From Roseovarius spongiae (GTDB taxonomy: Bacteria > Pseudomonadota > Alphaproteobacteria > Rhodobacterales > Rhodobacteraceae), in NCBI RefSeq assembly GCF_003651245.1, contig NZ_RAPE01000002.1:682001-746000 (forward strand): a DNA stretch of 64,000 bases, written 5' to 3'. Below are positions 16,925 to 26,314 of the stretch, piece by piece. Each line of letters starts with the position of its first letter. Positions within the stretch are counted from its first letter, which is position 1. Made by a program: the position numbers and the translations under genes. Below the pieces are notes generated by a model. The model did no database searches and was not told where the DNA came from. It saw only the letters and a program-made list of their open reading frames with translations.

Positions 16925-17611
16925 CTACGACTGGCTCCAGCGTGCTTCGAGGCGCTCTATCGCGCCGATCCGCTCGGCCGTCTTGGGGTGGCTCATCAGC
17001 CAGGCGGGCGCGGCGCCGGCGCGCGACTGGGTCAGCGCCTCGAGCTTGCGAAAGAGCGACTTCTGCGGCTCCGTGCCGATGCCGGCGCGGGTCAGCAGGG
17101 CGGCGGCGTATTCGTCGGCCTCGTATTCGTCGCCGCGTGACAGCCGCGCCGCCAGCAGCGAGGTCAGCGCCCCCGCCAGCCAGGGGCCGATGAAGGGAAT
17201 GAACCGCCCCATCACCATCGCCAGCGCCGTGCGCAGCGCGTTCTGCCCGGAAAAATCGATCATCCGGCGGCGCGAATGCCCCAGCGCCACGTGCCCCAGC
17301 TCATGCGCGATGACCGAGGCCATTTCCTCCGCGCTCACCTCGCCCGTCTGGAACTTGCGATAGAAGCCGCGGGTGATGAAGATCCGCCCGTCCGGCGCGG
17401 CGAGGCCGTTCACCGGGTCGATCTCGTAGATATGCACGCGGATCCGCGCGAGATCGAGCGCGGCCGCCAGCCGGTCGGTGATGCGCTTGAGCACCGGATC
17501 GGCGAGCTCGGTCGACTGCTCGTTCAGCGCGCGCTTGGTGCGCCATGCCGAGAAGCGATACATCACGACGCCGTAGAGCACGGCCAGAAGGATCGGCGTG
17601 AACTTGATCAT
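16925..17611 (-). CDS. M48 family metalloprotease
   Basis: A 228-residue membrane-associated zinc peptidase. An N-terminal hydrophobic helix (IKFTPILLAVLYGVVMYRF) is followed by the catalytic motif SVIAHELGHVALGHSRRR (His103, Glu104, His107) and a third zinc ligand in DEYEADEYAAALL. A second hydrophobic segment lies between (AMVMGRFIPFIGPWLAGALTSLLAA). It is a short M48 (HtpX/Oma1-like) protein, probably acting in membrane protein quality control. The upstream gap of about 200 nt separates it from a divergent phosphatase. Confidence 0.9.
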   Translation of the reverse strand: MIKFTPILLAVLYGVVMYRFSAWRTKRALNEQSTELADPVLKRITDRLAAALDLARIRVHIYEIDPVNGLAAPDGRIFITRGFYRKFQTGEVSAEEMASVIAHELGHVALGHSRRRMIDFSGQNALRTALAMVMGRFIPFIGPWLAGALTSLLAARLSRGDEYEADEYAAALLTRAGIGTEPQKSLFRKLEALTQSRAGAAPAWLMSHPKTAERIGAIERLEARWSQS

Positions 17612-17687
17612 GGGGAAGATATAGACACGCGCGCGCCCGTCCTCCAGCCCCTGCCGCCCGTTCTCGGCCCGGGCCGGGCGGCGCGTT

Positions 17688-17716
17688 TTGACAGCGTCCC
17701 GGCGCGCTGCTAGGCC
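17688..17716 (+). promoter_or_regulatory. Candidate promoter of the histidine phosphatase gene
   Basis: TTGACA (17688-17693) and TAGGCC (17711-17716) with a 17-nt spacer, about 90 nt upstream of the gene. The -35 is consensus; the -10 is weak. Confidence 0.4.
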
Positions 17717-17808
17717 ATTGCCGGAATGGTGATTGATATCAGGGCGGCAGGTGGAAATGTTCAGACGTCTAAGCCGCGGCCGCCGGCGCCGGATGGAAGC
17801 GCCCCAAA

Positions 17809-18399
17809 ATGCCTGACTATCCCGACATCTGGTTCCTGCGCCACGGCGAGACCGAGTGGAACCTCGAGGGGCGCATCCAGGGGCGGCGCGATTCCCCCCT
17901 GACGGCCAGGGGCAGGGCGCAGGCCCTGCGGCAAGGCGCGATCATCGCGCCGATCGCGGCGCGGATCATGCCCGGCGCGGGCCCGATCCTCGTCTCCCCG
18001 TTGGGGCGGGCGCGGGAAACTGCGGCGCTCGCCCTGCCGGACCTGCCCGCGCGGTTCGAGCCGCGCCTCGCCGAGATCGACACCGGCGCGTGGGAGGGGC
18101 GGCTCAAGGCCGATCTGCCCGCCGGGCTGTGCGATCTGGAATTCTACGGCGCCGCGCCCGGCGGCGAGGGGGTCGAGGCGCTCATGGCGCGGGTCGAGGC
18201 GCTGTTGCAAGACCTTGGCAGGCCGACGATCATCGTGTCGCACGGGCTGCTGGGGCAGGTGCTGCGCGGGCTTGTCCTCGGGCTCGACCGCGCTTTGATG
18301 GGGACGCTGCCCAACCGGCAGGGCTGCGTCATGGCCCTGAGCGGGGGCGCCGAAGAGATACTGACCGCGCCGGAGCCGGTCGCAGGGCCTACCGGCTGA
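17809..18399 (+). CDS. Histidine phosphatase family protein (phosphoglycerate mutase-like)
   Basis: A 196-residue branch-1 histidine phosphatase. The catalytic RHGETEWN (residues 11-18) carries the phospho-accepting His12; SPLGRARETAALA, the acidic LAEIDTGAWEG and the second His in IVSHGLLGQVLRG complete the site. Substrate cannot be told from sequence; relatives act on phosphosugars, alpha-ribazole phosphate or unknown compounds. No cob genes are near. Its last 11 nt overlap the end of the convergent glycosyltransferase gene. Confidence 0.9.
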   Translation: MPDYPDIWFLRHGETEWNLEGRIQGRRDSPLTARGRAQALRQGAIIAPIAARIMPGAGPILVSPLGRARETAALALPDLPARFEPRLAEIDTGAWEGRLKADLPAGLCDLEFYGAAPGGEGVEALMARVEALLQDLGRPTIIVSHGLLGQVLRGLVLGLDRALMGTLPNRQGCVMALSGGAEEILTAPEPVAGPTG

Positions 18400-19213
18400 G
18401 CCGCCAGATCTTGCTTGCGTGATCATAGCTGACCTGGCGCGGCGCGTTCTTGCGCGGGCGGGCATGCTTGGTCCTGAGACGCAGCAAGAGGGCCGCGGCC
18501 CGTTCCGACAGGCGCGGCGGCCTGCGCAACTGGCGCATCTCGCGCCGGTAGGCGCCGGGCTGCTGCTGCGATAGCTGGCCTGTCTCGATGGTGAACGCGC
18601 CGAGATCGGTGTTCACCACGTAGAGATCCTGCGTGCGGGCGAGCGAGCGCCACAGAAAATAATCGCCCGCCAGCGTGCAGGCGCGCAGCGCGTCGAGATC
18701 GAACTCGCGGTTGAGCTCGGTGCGCCAGAACGTGCTTTCCTGCTGGATGCAGGGCAGGCGGGTGCCATACATGCCGCAATCGATGAAGTTCCGCCTGTAG
18801 GGGTGGGGAAGAAAGGAATCGGTTACCTGCTTGCGCTCATTGCACGTCACGGATCGACCGGTCAGCCAGCCGATCTGCGCGTAGCGCCCGAACACCTCGG
18901 ACAGGACGGAGAACGCCGCGGGATTCAGCGTCTCGCCCGCCGGAAGATAGCAGGTGACGTCGCCTTCGGCCTGGCGCAACCCCTTGGCGAGCGCGTCATA
19001 CATGCCGCTGTCCGGCTCGGACTGCACGGTGATGCGCTCATCCCCGATTTGCGCGACCGCCTCGGGCGTGCCATCGGTCGAGGCGCCGTCGCATACCAGG
19101 CAGCGGAAGCTGTCCTGGCCGTCCAGCACCGATGTCTGCCGGATCAGGCTCCGCAAGGTGCGCTCGATTTTATCGGCCGCGTTGAACGCCGGTATGACGA
19201 CAAAGAAATCCAT
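18389..19213 (-). CDS. Glycosyltransferase family 2 protein
   Basis: A 274-residue GT-A fold glycosyltransferase without membrane segments. VVIPAFNAADKIERTLRSL is the nucleotide-binding start, LVCDGASTDGTPEAVAQIGD carries the first Asp motif, and SEPDSGMYDALAKGLRQAEG is typical of GT2 enzymes acting on polysaccharides. The DXD-like position reads LPAGET. It probably adds a sugar in a surface polysaccharide. The gene after an FkbM-type methyltransferase on the same strand, 89 nt away, suggests a small glycan-modification unit. Its start codon at 19213 has a weak AGGA upstream. Confidence 0.88.
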   Translation of the reverse strand: MDFFVVIPAFNAADKIERTLRSLIRQTSVLDGQDSFRCLVCDGASTDGTPEAVAQIGDERITVQSEPDSGMYDALAKGLRQAEGDVTCYLPAGETLNPAAFSVLSEVFGRYAQIGWLTGRSVTCNERKQVTDSFLPHPYRRNFIDCGMYGTRLPCIQQESTFWRTELNREFDLDALRACTLAGDYFLWRSLARTQDLYVVNTDLGAFTIETGQLSQQQPGAYRREMRQLRRPPRLSERAAALLLRLRTKHARPRKNAPRQVSYDHASKIWRLSR

Positions 19214-19302
19214 CACGCATCGCGTCCTGTCTGCGTCGGTGGCGGCTGTCGCCCCGACGCCATTTGCACCAAACCTGTCGCGCGCATCAAACGCGAAACG
19301 CC

Positions 19303-20097
19303 TTAGCCGGACCAGAAACGCGGCATCGTGAAATCCTTGGTGTCGGCCACGTTGCGCGAGTCCAGTTCATGGGGAAAGTTCTTCCGCGGGGTGGCGTCGC
19401 TGACACGATCGCGGCGCAGGAACGTCGCCTCGAATACCGGCGGCAGCCGGATCCCGGCCACGTTGACCGGCGGCAGGCAGTTGTTGGGATGAAGGTGCAC
19501 GACCGCGAAATGCCGGTGCAACTTTTCCAGAACCTCGGAATAGAGTGGAAAGATCTCGGGCTCGGTGATCCGATTGAAGCTGTGGAACTCCACCACGACG
19601 ACCCGAAAGCGTTCCAGCGTCGCGTCGCTGGCGTGGTGCAGGGTTTCGTATTCGGCCCCCTCGATATCCATCTGGAGCAGCAGATCGCCGGTGTCCGGCC
19701 CGTGCCGTGCGACCCAGTCATCCAGCGAAATCACATCGCCCCCGGTTTTCCCGCCGAGGAACAGCTTGTCGAAATGCGCCAGCGGATGGCCCTGTGCCAG
19801 CCCGTCGACGGACGCATCGGCCATGAAGGTCGGAACGCCGCGGTTCATGATGTCGAGATCAAAGGTCAGAACGTCCGAAACGCCGGGCGAGTAACTGCCG
19901 ACCAGCCCGTCAAGGTCGTCCGGCAGCAGGTAGCCGCCATCGCCCGGATCTCCGATCCGGACGAGAGGGTGGCCGGTGTCATAGGGCGTCAACAGCCGCA
20001 GCGCATCGCGCACCTGTGCGCGCGTAAGCGAGGATTGCCGCATGAACCGCGCGGTGGCCTTCGCGCTGCTCTTGAACTGTCTCAGTCTTCTCTTCAT
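19303..20097 (-). CDS. FkbM family methyltransferase
   Basis: A 264-residue SAM-dependent methyltransferase-like protein. The FkbM signature GDLLLQMDIEGAEYETLHHA lies in the middle, followed by VVVVEFHSFN, and YSPGVSDVLTFDLDIMNRG is probably the cofactor-binding part, although no textbook GxGxG is present. FkbM proteins O-methylate sugars or polyketides. The basic N-terminus (MKRRLRQFKSSAKATARFMR) has no signal. Together with the downstream GT2 gene it may decorate an exopolysaccharide. The promoter region faces that of tRNA-Val. Confidence 0.85.
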   Translation of the reverse strand: MKRRLRQFKSSAKATARFMRQSSLTRAQVRDALRLLTPYDTGHPLVRIGDPGDGGYLLPDDLDGLVGSYSPGVSDVLTFDLDIMNRGVPTFMADASVDGLAQGHPLAHFDKLFLGGKTGGDVISLDDWVARHGPDTGDLLLQMDIEGAEYETLHHASDATLERFRVVVVEFHSFNRITEPEIFPLYSEVLEKLHRHFAVVHLHPNNCLPPVNVAGIRLPPVFEATFLRRDRVSDATPRKNFPHELDSRNVADTKDFTMPRFWSG

Positions 20098-20236
20098 GAA
20101 TGCCGCCGATCATGCCGTCGCGCGCCTGCAGGATGTCGGACCTAAAGGGGAGCGCGCGCGGGATGTCAAGCGAAGCGCATGGATTCGGCGCGGATCGGGC
20201 CGGCGCGCCGCCCCCATGCCGACAGGCGCCGGCCAC

Positions 20237-20265
20237 TTGCGCCGCGCGCAAAGCGCCGCTAAGAG
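20237..20265 (+). promoter_or_regulatory. Promoter of tRNA-Val
   Basis: TTGCGC (20237-20242) and TAAGAG (20260-20265) are separated by 17 nt, and the tRNA starts 10 nt after the -10 box, leaving almost no 5' leader. Confidence 0.65.
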
Positions 20266-20274
20266 GCGCGTCAG

Positions 20275-20350
<76 letters not shown>

Positions 20351-20438
20351 CGCAAACGACTGCCTTTTCCGCAATTCGCGAAGCATGCCCCGCCTCCCTG
20401 CATCCGGGCGCAGGTGGGTTAAGCCCCGAACCCCGCGC

Positions 20439-20467
20439 TTGACGCCGCCGCGCGGCGCGACTAAAGG
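20439..20467 (+). promoter_or_regulatory. Promoter of the first tRNA-Asp
   Basis: TTGACG (20439-20444), 17-nt spacer, TAAAGG (20462-20467); the tRNA begins about 32 nt after the -10 box. Confidence 0.65.
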
Positions 20468-20498
20468 GGGCGGACGCCGCGCAAGCGGCGTGCAGTGG

Positions 20499-20575
20499 GC
20501 GGTTGTAGCTCAGTTGGTTAGAGTGCCGGCCTGTCACGCCGGAGGTCGCGGGTTCGAGCCCCGTCAACCGCGCCA
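20499..20575 (+). tRNA. tRNA-Asp (anticodon GTC), copy 1
   Basis: A 77-nt cloverleaf with encoded CCA. Acceptor GCGGTTG pairs with CAACCGC; D-arm GCTC...GAGT; anticodon stem CCGGC/GCCGG with loop CTGTCAC (anticodon GTC); T-arm CGCGGGTTCGAGCCCCG; discriminator G. Sequence-identical to copy 2, 215 nt downstream. Confidence 0.97.
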
Positions 20576-20673
20576 CCGCTGCATTTCAGCCAGAACCGTG
20601 AACAGGGAAGGCGCGTCATGCCGCCCGCGCCGAAAAAACGCGCATCGCCCGCGATTATCTGTGCCCAAGGCCA

Positions 20674-20702
20674 TTGACCTGCCCGCGCGCTTGGCCTAAT
20701 CC
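20674..20702 (+). promoter_or_regulatory. Promoter of the second tRNA-Asp
   Basis: TTGACC (20674-20679), 17-nt spacer, TAATCC (20697-20702); the tRNA begins 12 nt later. It shares the TTG...TAA pattern with the two other tRNA promoters here, but the spacers are unrelated in sequence. Confidence 0.65.
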
Positions 20703-20713
20703 ACCCCTCACGC

Positions 20714-20790
20714 GCGGTTGTAGCTCAGTTGGTTAGAGTGCCGGCCTGTCACGCCGGAGGTCGCGGGTTCGAGCCCCGTCAACCGCGCCA
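20714..20790 (+). tRNA. tRNA-Asp (anticodon GTC), copy 2
   Basis: A 77-nt cloverleaf identical to copy 1 over its whole length (acceptor GCGGTTG/CAACCGC, anticodon GTC, encoded CCA). Flanks differ from those of copy 1, so duplication was confined to the tRNA or is old with gene conversion. Confidence 0.97.
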
Positions 20791-20797
20791 CTTTCCC

Positions 20798-20986
20798 TCA
20801 TCCCCCGGACTTGTAGCCGCGTTGAAGGCTGCGTTCGGGCGTCAATGCCTCGGGCCAGCCGAAGAAATGCTCGTACGCGGCAAGCGCGATGCAGACGGCG
20901 ATGATGGCGAGAACGAACTTCACCCGCTCCGCACTGGGCGGGTTATGCGCCCACCGCGCCATCCGCACGAGCCAGCGCGAGTTCAC
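20798..20986 (-). CDS. Small membrane protein downstream of hpt (62 aa)
   Basis: A 62-residue protein with one transmembrane helix ([21 protein letters not shown]) flanked by a basic N-terminal part ([17 protein letters not shown]). Its GTG start overlaps the hpt stop by 4 nt (GTGA), so it is translated with hpt. I recall similar short proteins at this place in relatives, but no function is known. Its end lies 7 nt from tRNA-Asp copy 2 on the other strand. Confidence 0.78.
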   Translation of the reverse strand: MNSRWLVRMARWAHNPPSAERVKFVLAIIAVCIALAAYEHFFGWPEALTPERSLQRGYKSGG

Positions 20987-21525
20987 CCTTCGGTGAACCG
21001 CACCTTGCCGATATAGGGCAGGTTGCGGTTCCTCTGGGCGTAGTCGATGCCGTAGCCGACAACGAATTCATCCGGGATCTCGAACCCGGTCCAGTCCGCC
21101 TTGATCGGCGCTTCGCGGCGCGAGGGTTTGTCCAGAAGCGCGATCGTGCGCAGCTTGCGCGGCTGGCGGCTTTGCAGCAGGGTGATGACATGGGCGAGCG
21201 TGTGACCGGTGTCGACGATATCCTCGACCACGAGTACGTCACGCCCCTGAATGTCGCCGCGCAAGTCCTTGAGAATGCGCACTTCCCGGCTGCTCTGCAT
21301 GGCGTTGCCATATGACGAGGTTTCGACGAAATCGACCTCGATGGGCAGCTCGATCTCGCGCACCAGATCGGCGATGAACACAAAGGAGCCGCGCAGCAGG
21401 CCGACGACGACGAGCTTGCCGGTATCGGCGAACTCCTCCTCGATCTCGTTGGCGAGCGCCTCGATCCGCGCGGCGATGGCCTTGGCGGAAATCATCTGGT
21501 CGATCTCGTAGCTGCGTTCGCTCAT
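20983..21525 (-). CDS. hpt: Hypoxanthine phosphoribosyltransferase
   Basis: A 180-residue purine salvage enzyme making IMP or GMP from hypoxanthine or guanine and PRPP. The PRPP-binding motif [16 protein letters not shown] is central, [19 protein letters not shown] forms the PPi loop, and SSYGNAM the flexible loop; the C-terminal [18 protein letters not shown] binds the base. The ATG at 21525 sits behind AAGGGGG. Divergent from the RatA/COQ10 gene, 71 nt between starts. Confidence 0.95.
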   Translation of the reverse strand: MSERSYEIDQMISAKAIAARIEALANEIEEEFADTGKLVVVGLLRGSFVFIADLVREIELPIEVDFVETSSYGNAMQSSREVRILKDLRGDIQGRDVLVVEDIVDTGHTLAHVITLLQSRQPRKLRTIALLDKPSRREAPIKADWTGFEIPDEFVVGYGIDYAQRNRNLPYIGKVRFTEG

Positions 21526-21596
21526 GCGGCCCCCTTGAATTTCCCGGCACAGTCTATGACAAAGCGGCACCCTGTCACGCGAAAACCGAGGCGCCC

Positions 21597-22043
21597 GTGC
21601 CGAGCCATTCCGAAACCCGCCATCTGCCCTACACCGCGCAGCAGATGTACGACCTGGTGGCCGACGTGGCGCGTTACCCCGAGTTCCTGCCCTGGACCTC
21701 GGCCGCGCGCGTGCGCTCGGTCGAGCCGCAGGAGGACGGGAGCAAGGTGATGACCGCCGATCTGGTCATCAGTTTCAAGCTCTTCCGCGAACGCTTCACC
21801 AGCCGCGTCGTGCTCTGGCCCGAGGCGCGCAAGATCGACACCGAATACCTCGACGGGCCGTTCAAGCGCATGGTGTCCAACTGGGCGTTCAAGGACGAAG
21901 GCGACGGGTGCGAAGTGGCGTTTCAGGTCGATTTCGAGTTCCGCAACTACCTGTTGCAAAAGGCGGCAGGGCTGTTTTTCTTTGAAGCGATGCAGCGCAT
22001 CGTGCGCGCCTTCGAGGCGCGCGCGAAAGAGCTTTACGGTTAG
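21597..22043 (+). CDS. RatA/COQ10 family START-domain protein
   Basis: A 148-residue polyketide cyclase/START fold protein. The N-terminal pattern [25 protein letters not shown] is diagnostic of the COQ10/RatA family; members bind ubiquinone or help its delivery in alphaproteobacteria and mitochondria. In E. coli the homologue was named a ribosome-association toxin, but no RatB gene is beside it here and a coenzyme Q role is likelier. Start is GTG at 21597. The stop codon overlaps that of the convergent cinA-C gene by 2 nt. Confidence 0.9.
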   Translation: MPSHSETRHLPYTAQQMYDLVADVARYPEFLPWTSAARVRSVEPQEDGSKVMTADLVISFKLFRERFTSRVVLWPEARKIDTEYLDGPFKRMVSNWAFKDEGDGCEVAFQVDFEFRNYLLQKAAGLFFFEAMQRIVRAFEARAKELYG

Positions 22044-22510
22044 GATCGGACTACCCGTAGGAGCAGGGCGAGTGCGTGTTCGGTCGCGCCTGCGCGCACC
22101 GCGTCGCGCCCGATTGCGCCGAACTCGCGCGTTTCGCATTGCACCGCGCCATCGGGGCGGATGATGCCGAAACAGACGCGGCCCTCGGGCTTGTGTTCCG
22201 ACCCGCCGGGGCCGGCGATGCCGGTGATCGACACCGCGACCCGCGCGCCGGACCTGGCGCAGGCGCCGCGCGCCATTTCCCGCGCGACCTCTTCGGAGAC
22301 CGCCCCATGCGCCTTGAGCGTTTCGGAAGATACGCCGAGCATCCGGATTTTCGCGTCGTTGGAGTAGGTTACAAAGCCACATTCAACCACGTCAGAGCTG
22401 CCGGGAATCGCCGTGAGCGCGGCGGCCACCATGCCGCCGGTGCAGCTTTCGGCGGTGGCGATGCGCAACCCCGCCGCGCGCGCCGCATCGAGCGCGGCGG
22501 CGGCGCTCAT
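22040..22510 (-). CDS. CinA C-terminal domain protein (nicotinamide-nucleotide amidohydrolase)
   Basis: A 156-residue stand-alone CinA-C (PncC) that deamidates nicotinamide mononucleotide to nicotinate mononucleotide in NAD recycling. Conserved are TAESCTGGMVAAALTAIPGS with the catalytic Ser, FVTYSNDAKIRMLGV, and SITGIAGPGGSEHKPEGRV. The ATG overlaps the pgpA stop by 4 nt. The N-terminal MoaB-like domain of full CinA is absent, which is normal for this subfamily. Third gene of the ispDF-pgpA-cinA unit. Confidence 0.93.
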   Translation of the reverse strand: MSAAAALDAARAAGLRIATAESCTGGMVAAALTAIPGSSDVVECGFVTYSNDAKIRMLGVSSETLKAHGAVSEEVAREMARGACARSGARVAVSITGIAGPGGSEHKPEGRVCFGIIRPDGAVQCETREFGAIGRDAVRAGATEHALALLLRVVRS

Positions 22511-23004
22511 ATCCCCAGCACCCCGTGGCTGAGCGCGGCCAATGCGGCCACGCCGATCGCGGCGAACGCCCCCGCGATCACATCGTCGAGCATCACGCCC
22601 AACACGTCGCCGCGCCGGTCGGCCCAGCCGACGGGGCCGGGCTTGATGATGTCGAACAGGCGAAACAGGACGAAGGCGGCGATCCAGCCGGGCCAGAGCG
22701 CGGTGATCGCCGCACCCGCATGGGCCGCCCCGATGGAAAGCGGCAGGAGCGCGATCCACTGGCCGACCACCTCGTCGATCACCACGAACGAGGGATCGTG
22801 ATCCGCCTGACCGCGCGTGACATTCGCTGTGGCCAGCAGGCCGCTGATAAAGGCGACAATTATAAAAATAATAAGGAGCCAGGGCCCGCCGATCACGTGC
22901 AGCAACCACGCCATCGGCAGCGCCACGAAAGACCCCCACGTGCCCGGCGCGGGCCGCATGTGGCCCGCGCCGCCGACCGTCGCGATCATGCTCCAGAGCC
23001 TCAT
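22507..23004 (-). CDS. pgpA: Phosphatidylglycerophosphatase A
   Basis: A 165-residue membrane enzyme that dephosphorylates phosphatidylglycerol phosphate. [18 protein letters not shown] and [15 protein letters not shown] with the catalytic Asp/Glu are diagnostic, as is [17 protein letters not shown] with the family's conserved acidic positions and [14 protein letters not shown] ending ([14 protein letters not shown]). Three or four hydrophobic helices. The helix codons around 22855-22880 are markedly A/T-rich (Ile/Phe codons) against the GC-rich background. Overlaps both neighbours by 4 nt. Confidence 0.95.
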   Translation of the reverse strand: MRLWSMIATVGGAGHMRPAPGTWGSFVALPMAWLLHVIGGPWLLIIFIIVAFISGLLATANVTRGQADHDPSFVVIDEVVGQWIALLPLSIGAAHAGAAITALWPGWIAAFVLFRLFDIIKPGPVGWADRRGDVLGVMLDDVIAGAFAAIGVAALAALSHGVLGI

Positions 23005-24149
23005 GGCTTCACCAGCGCGGCGGTGGCGATTGCGGCGATGCCTTCCTCGCGCCCGGTAAAGCCGAGCCGTTCAGAGGTCGTGGCCTTGACCGAGACCCGC
23101 TCGGGCGCGACGCCGGTGATGAGCGCGACCGACTCGCGCATGGCTGTGGCATAGGGGCCGATCTTTGGGCGTTCGCAGACAAGGGTGAGGTCCAAGTTGC
23201 TGATCTCAAACCCTTTGGACGCCGCAAGCTCGACCGCGTGACGCAGAAAGATATCGCTCGCTGCACCCTTCCATTCGGCCTCGCTCGGTGGGAAATGGCG
23301 GCCGATATCACCCTCGGCCAGCGCGCCGTAGATCGCGTCCGTGAGCGCGTGCAGCCCCACATCGGCGTCCGAATGGCCCTGCAATCCGCGGTGATGCGGC
23401 ACGGCAACGCCGCACAGCATGACGTGATCGCCGGGGCCGAAACGGTGGACGTCATAGCCGTTGCCGATGCGGATATCCATCTTCTGCGCCGGTCCTCCTG
23501 CTCGCAGGATTCGCTCCGCGCGGGCGAAATCCGGCGCGTGCGTGATCTTGAGGTTGGACTCTTCGCCCGGCACGATCGACACGTCAAGCCCGGCGGCCCG
23601 CGCGATGGCCACGTCATCGTCGGCGGGGCCGGGATGGGCGCGGTGGGCGGCGAGGATCGCCTTGAGATCAAAGCCCTGGGGCGTCTGCGCGCGATATAGC
23701 CCCGCGCGGTCCTGCGCGCCCGCGACCCGCCCGTCGCGCCCGCGCCAGAGCGCATCTGTCACCGGCAGCGCCGGGGCCGCCGCGGGACGGGTGATGAGCG
23801 CGTCGAGCACGGCGTCGATCAGGGCCTCGGACAGGCAGGGCCGCGCGACGTCGTGGATGAGAACATTTGCCACGTCCGACCCGGCGAGGTGGTCGAGACC
23901 GTTGCGCACCGACGCGCTCCGGCTGTCGCCGCCCGCCACCGTCTCGATCCCCGGCTGTTCGGGCCAGGCGGCGAGGTCGTCGGGATGCAGCACCAGCACG
24001 ATGCGGCCGACGCGCGGATGGATCGCGAACCGCTCGAGCGTCCAGTCGATGACCCGCCGCCCGGCGAGCGGGCGCCATTGCTTCGGGACCGGCCCGCCGG
24101 CGCGCAGGCCGCGCCCGGCGGCGACGATGATGGCGGCGGCGTGGGTCAT
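23001..24149 (-). CDS. ispDF: Bifunctional IspD/IspF enzyme of the MEP pathway
   Basis: A 382-residue fusion. Residues 1 to about 225 are IspD (MEP cytidylyltransferase): [20 protein letters not shown] binds [15 protein letters not shown] follows. Residues from about 226 are IspF (MECDP synthase): [15 protein letters not shown] with zinc-binding [21 protein letters not shown], and IGRHFPPSE. The two steps are not consecutive (IspE lies between), but fusion is common in alphaproteobacteria. The ATG at 24149 begins the nucleotide-binding strand. Divergent from dusB. Confidence 0.96.
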   Translation of the reverse strand: MTHAAAIIVAAGRGLRAGGPVPKQWRPLAGRRVIDWTLERFAIHPRVGRIVLVLHPDDLAAWPEQPGIETVAGGDSRSASVRNGLDHLAGSDVANVLIHDVARPCLSEALIDAVLDALITRPAAAPALPVTDALWRGRDGRVAGAQDRAGLYRAQTPQGFDLKAILAAHRAHPGPADDDVAIARAAGLDVSIVPGEESNLKITHAPDFARAERILRAGGPAQKMDIRIGNGYDVHRFGPGDHVMLCGVAVPHHRGLQGHSDADVGLHALTDAIYGALAEGDIGRHFPPSEAEWKGAASDIFLRHAVELAASKGFEISNLDLTLVCERPKIGPYATAMRESVALITGVAPERVSVKATTSERLGFTGREEGIAAIATAALVKP

Positions 24150-24257
24150 GCCGCCTGATAGCGCGGCGCGCCGGGGCGGGCAATGACCATGAGCGACGGG
24201 ATTCGTTGCGCCGCGCAACGGTTCTGCGTAGAAGGTGCGTGCTGCACGGGGGGCGAA

Positions 24258-25243
<986 letters not shown>

Positions 25244-25247
<4 letters not shown>

Positions 25248-26314
25248 CGGCGCCCGGGGATGCGATCTGGACCTCGCTGCCTGTCCCGGCGCTGATCCTC
25301 GACCCGCGGGACGTCATCGCGCGGCTCAACCCGGCGGCCGAAGGATTCCTCAACGCCTCGGCGCGCACGCTGGCCGGGGCGTCGCTCTGGGAGGCGCTGA
25401 GCTTTGATTCGCCGCTTGACGACGCGGTCGGGCGGGCGCGCGCTCAGGACGCGCCGCTCTTCGTCAACGACGTGAAGGTGGGCGCCGCGACTCGCGCGTC
25501 GCTGCAATGCAACGTCCAGGTCGCGCCGCTGGCGGGCAGCGCGGGGCATATGGTGATGCTCCTGTCCCCGCGCGAACTGGCCGGGCGGCTCACGCAGGGC
25601 CATTCCGCCCATGCGGCGGCGCGTTCGGCCATCGGCATGGCCGAGATGCTCGCCCACGAGATCAAGAACCCGCTGGCCGGGATCACCGGCGCGGCGCAAC
25701 TGCTGTCGATGGGGCTCGGGGCCGAGGATCGCGAGCTCACCGATCTCATCGTCGCCGAAAGCCGGCGGATCGTGACGCTGCTGGAACGGGTCGAGGAATT
25801 CGGCAACCTCGCCCCGCCCCGCCGCGCCGCGTTCAACATCCATGACGTGCTGGACCGCGCGCGCCGCTCGGCGCAGGTTGGCTTTGCCGCGCACATGACC
25901 ATTACCGAGGATTACGACCCCTCGCTGCCGCCCGCGCTTGGCGATGCGGACCAGCTCTTGCAGGTGTTGCAGAACCTGCTGCGCAACGCGGCCGAGGCGG
26001 CGGGCGGCCGGAAAGGCGCGATCCGCTTGCGCACCCATTACGACCATTCGCTGCGGATGCGCGGGGCGGCGCGCGCCCTGCCGCTCCAGATCGAGGTGAT
26101 CGACGACGGGCCCGGCCTGCCGCCCGACATTGCCGAGGACGTGTTCGACCCCTTCGTGTCCGGGCGCGAGAACGGCGCCGGGCTCGGCCTCGCGCTCGCG
26201 GCCAAGATCGTCGCGGGGCAGGGCGGCTGGATCACCGTCGCCTCGGCCCCCGGCGACACGATGTTCCGCATTTCCCTGCCGCGCGCGCGGCCCGATGAGG
26301 CGGAGGAGGTCTGA
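25244..26314 (+). CDS. ntrB: Nitrogen regulation sensor histidine kinase NtrB
   Basis: A 356-residue cytoplasmic kinase/phosphatase controlled by PII. An N-terminal PAS-like domain ([20 protein letters not shown]) precedes the H-box [20 protein letters not shown] with phosphorylated His at about 138; the catalytic domain has [18 protein letters not shown] (N box), [12 protein letters not shown] (G1) and [15 protein letters not shown] (G2). No transmembrane helix. It phosphorylates NtrC, encoded immediately downstream with a one-base overlap of stop and start. Confidence 0.96.

Noticed and set aside
17728..17745. FNR-like site (TTGATATCAG) before the histidine phosphatase gene
   Set aside because: Arms are not TTGAT-N4-ATCAA; the spacing is wrong and only one half matches.
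20499..20790. Integration site or island at the tandem tRNA-Asp genes
   Set aside because: Duplicate tRNAs suggested it, but no integrase, repeat of the 3' end or change in gene style is seen beside them.
21597..22043. Reading the RatA-like protein as a toxin of a toxin-antitoxin system
   Set aside because: No RatB partner is adjacent, and the family in alphaproteobacteria corresponds to the COQ10 ubiquinone-binding protein.
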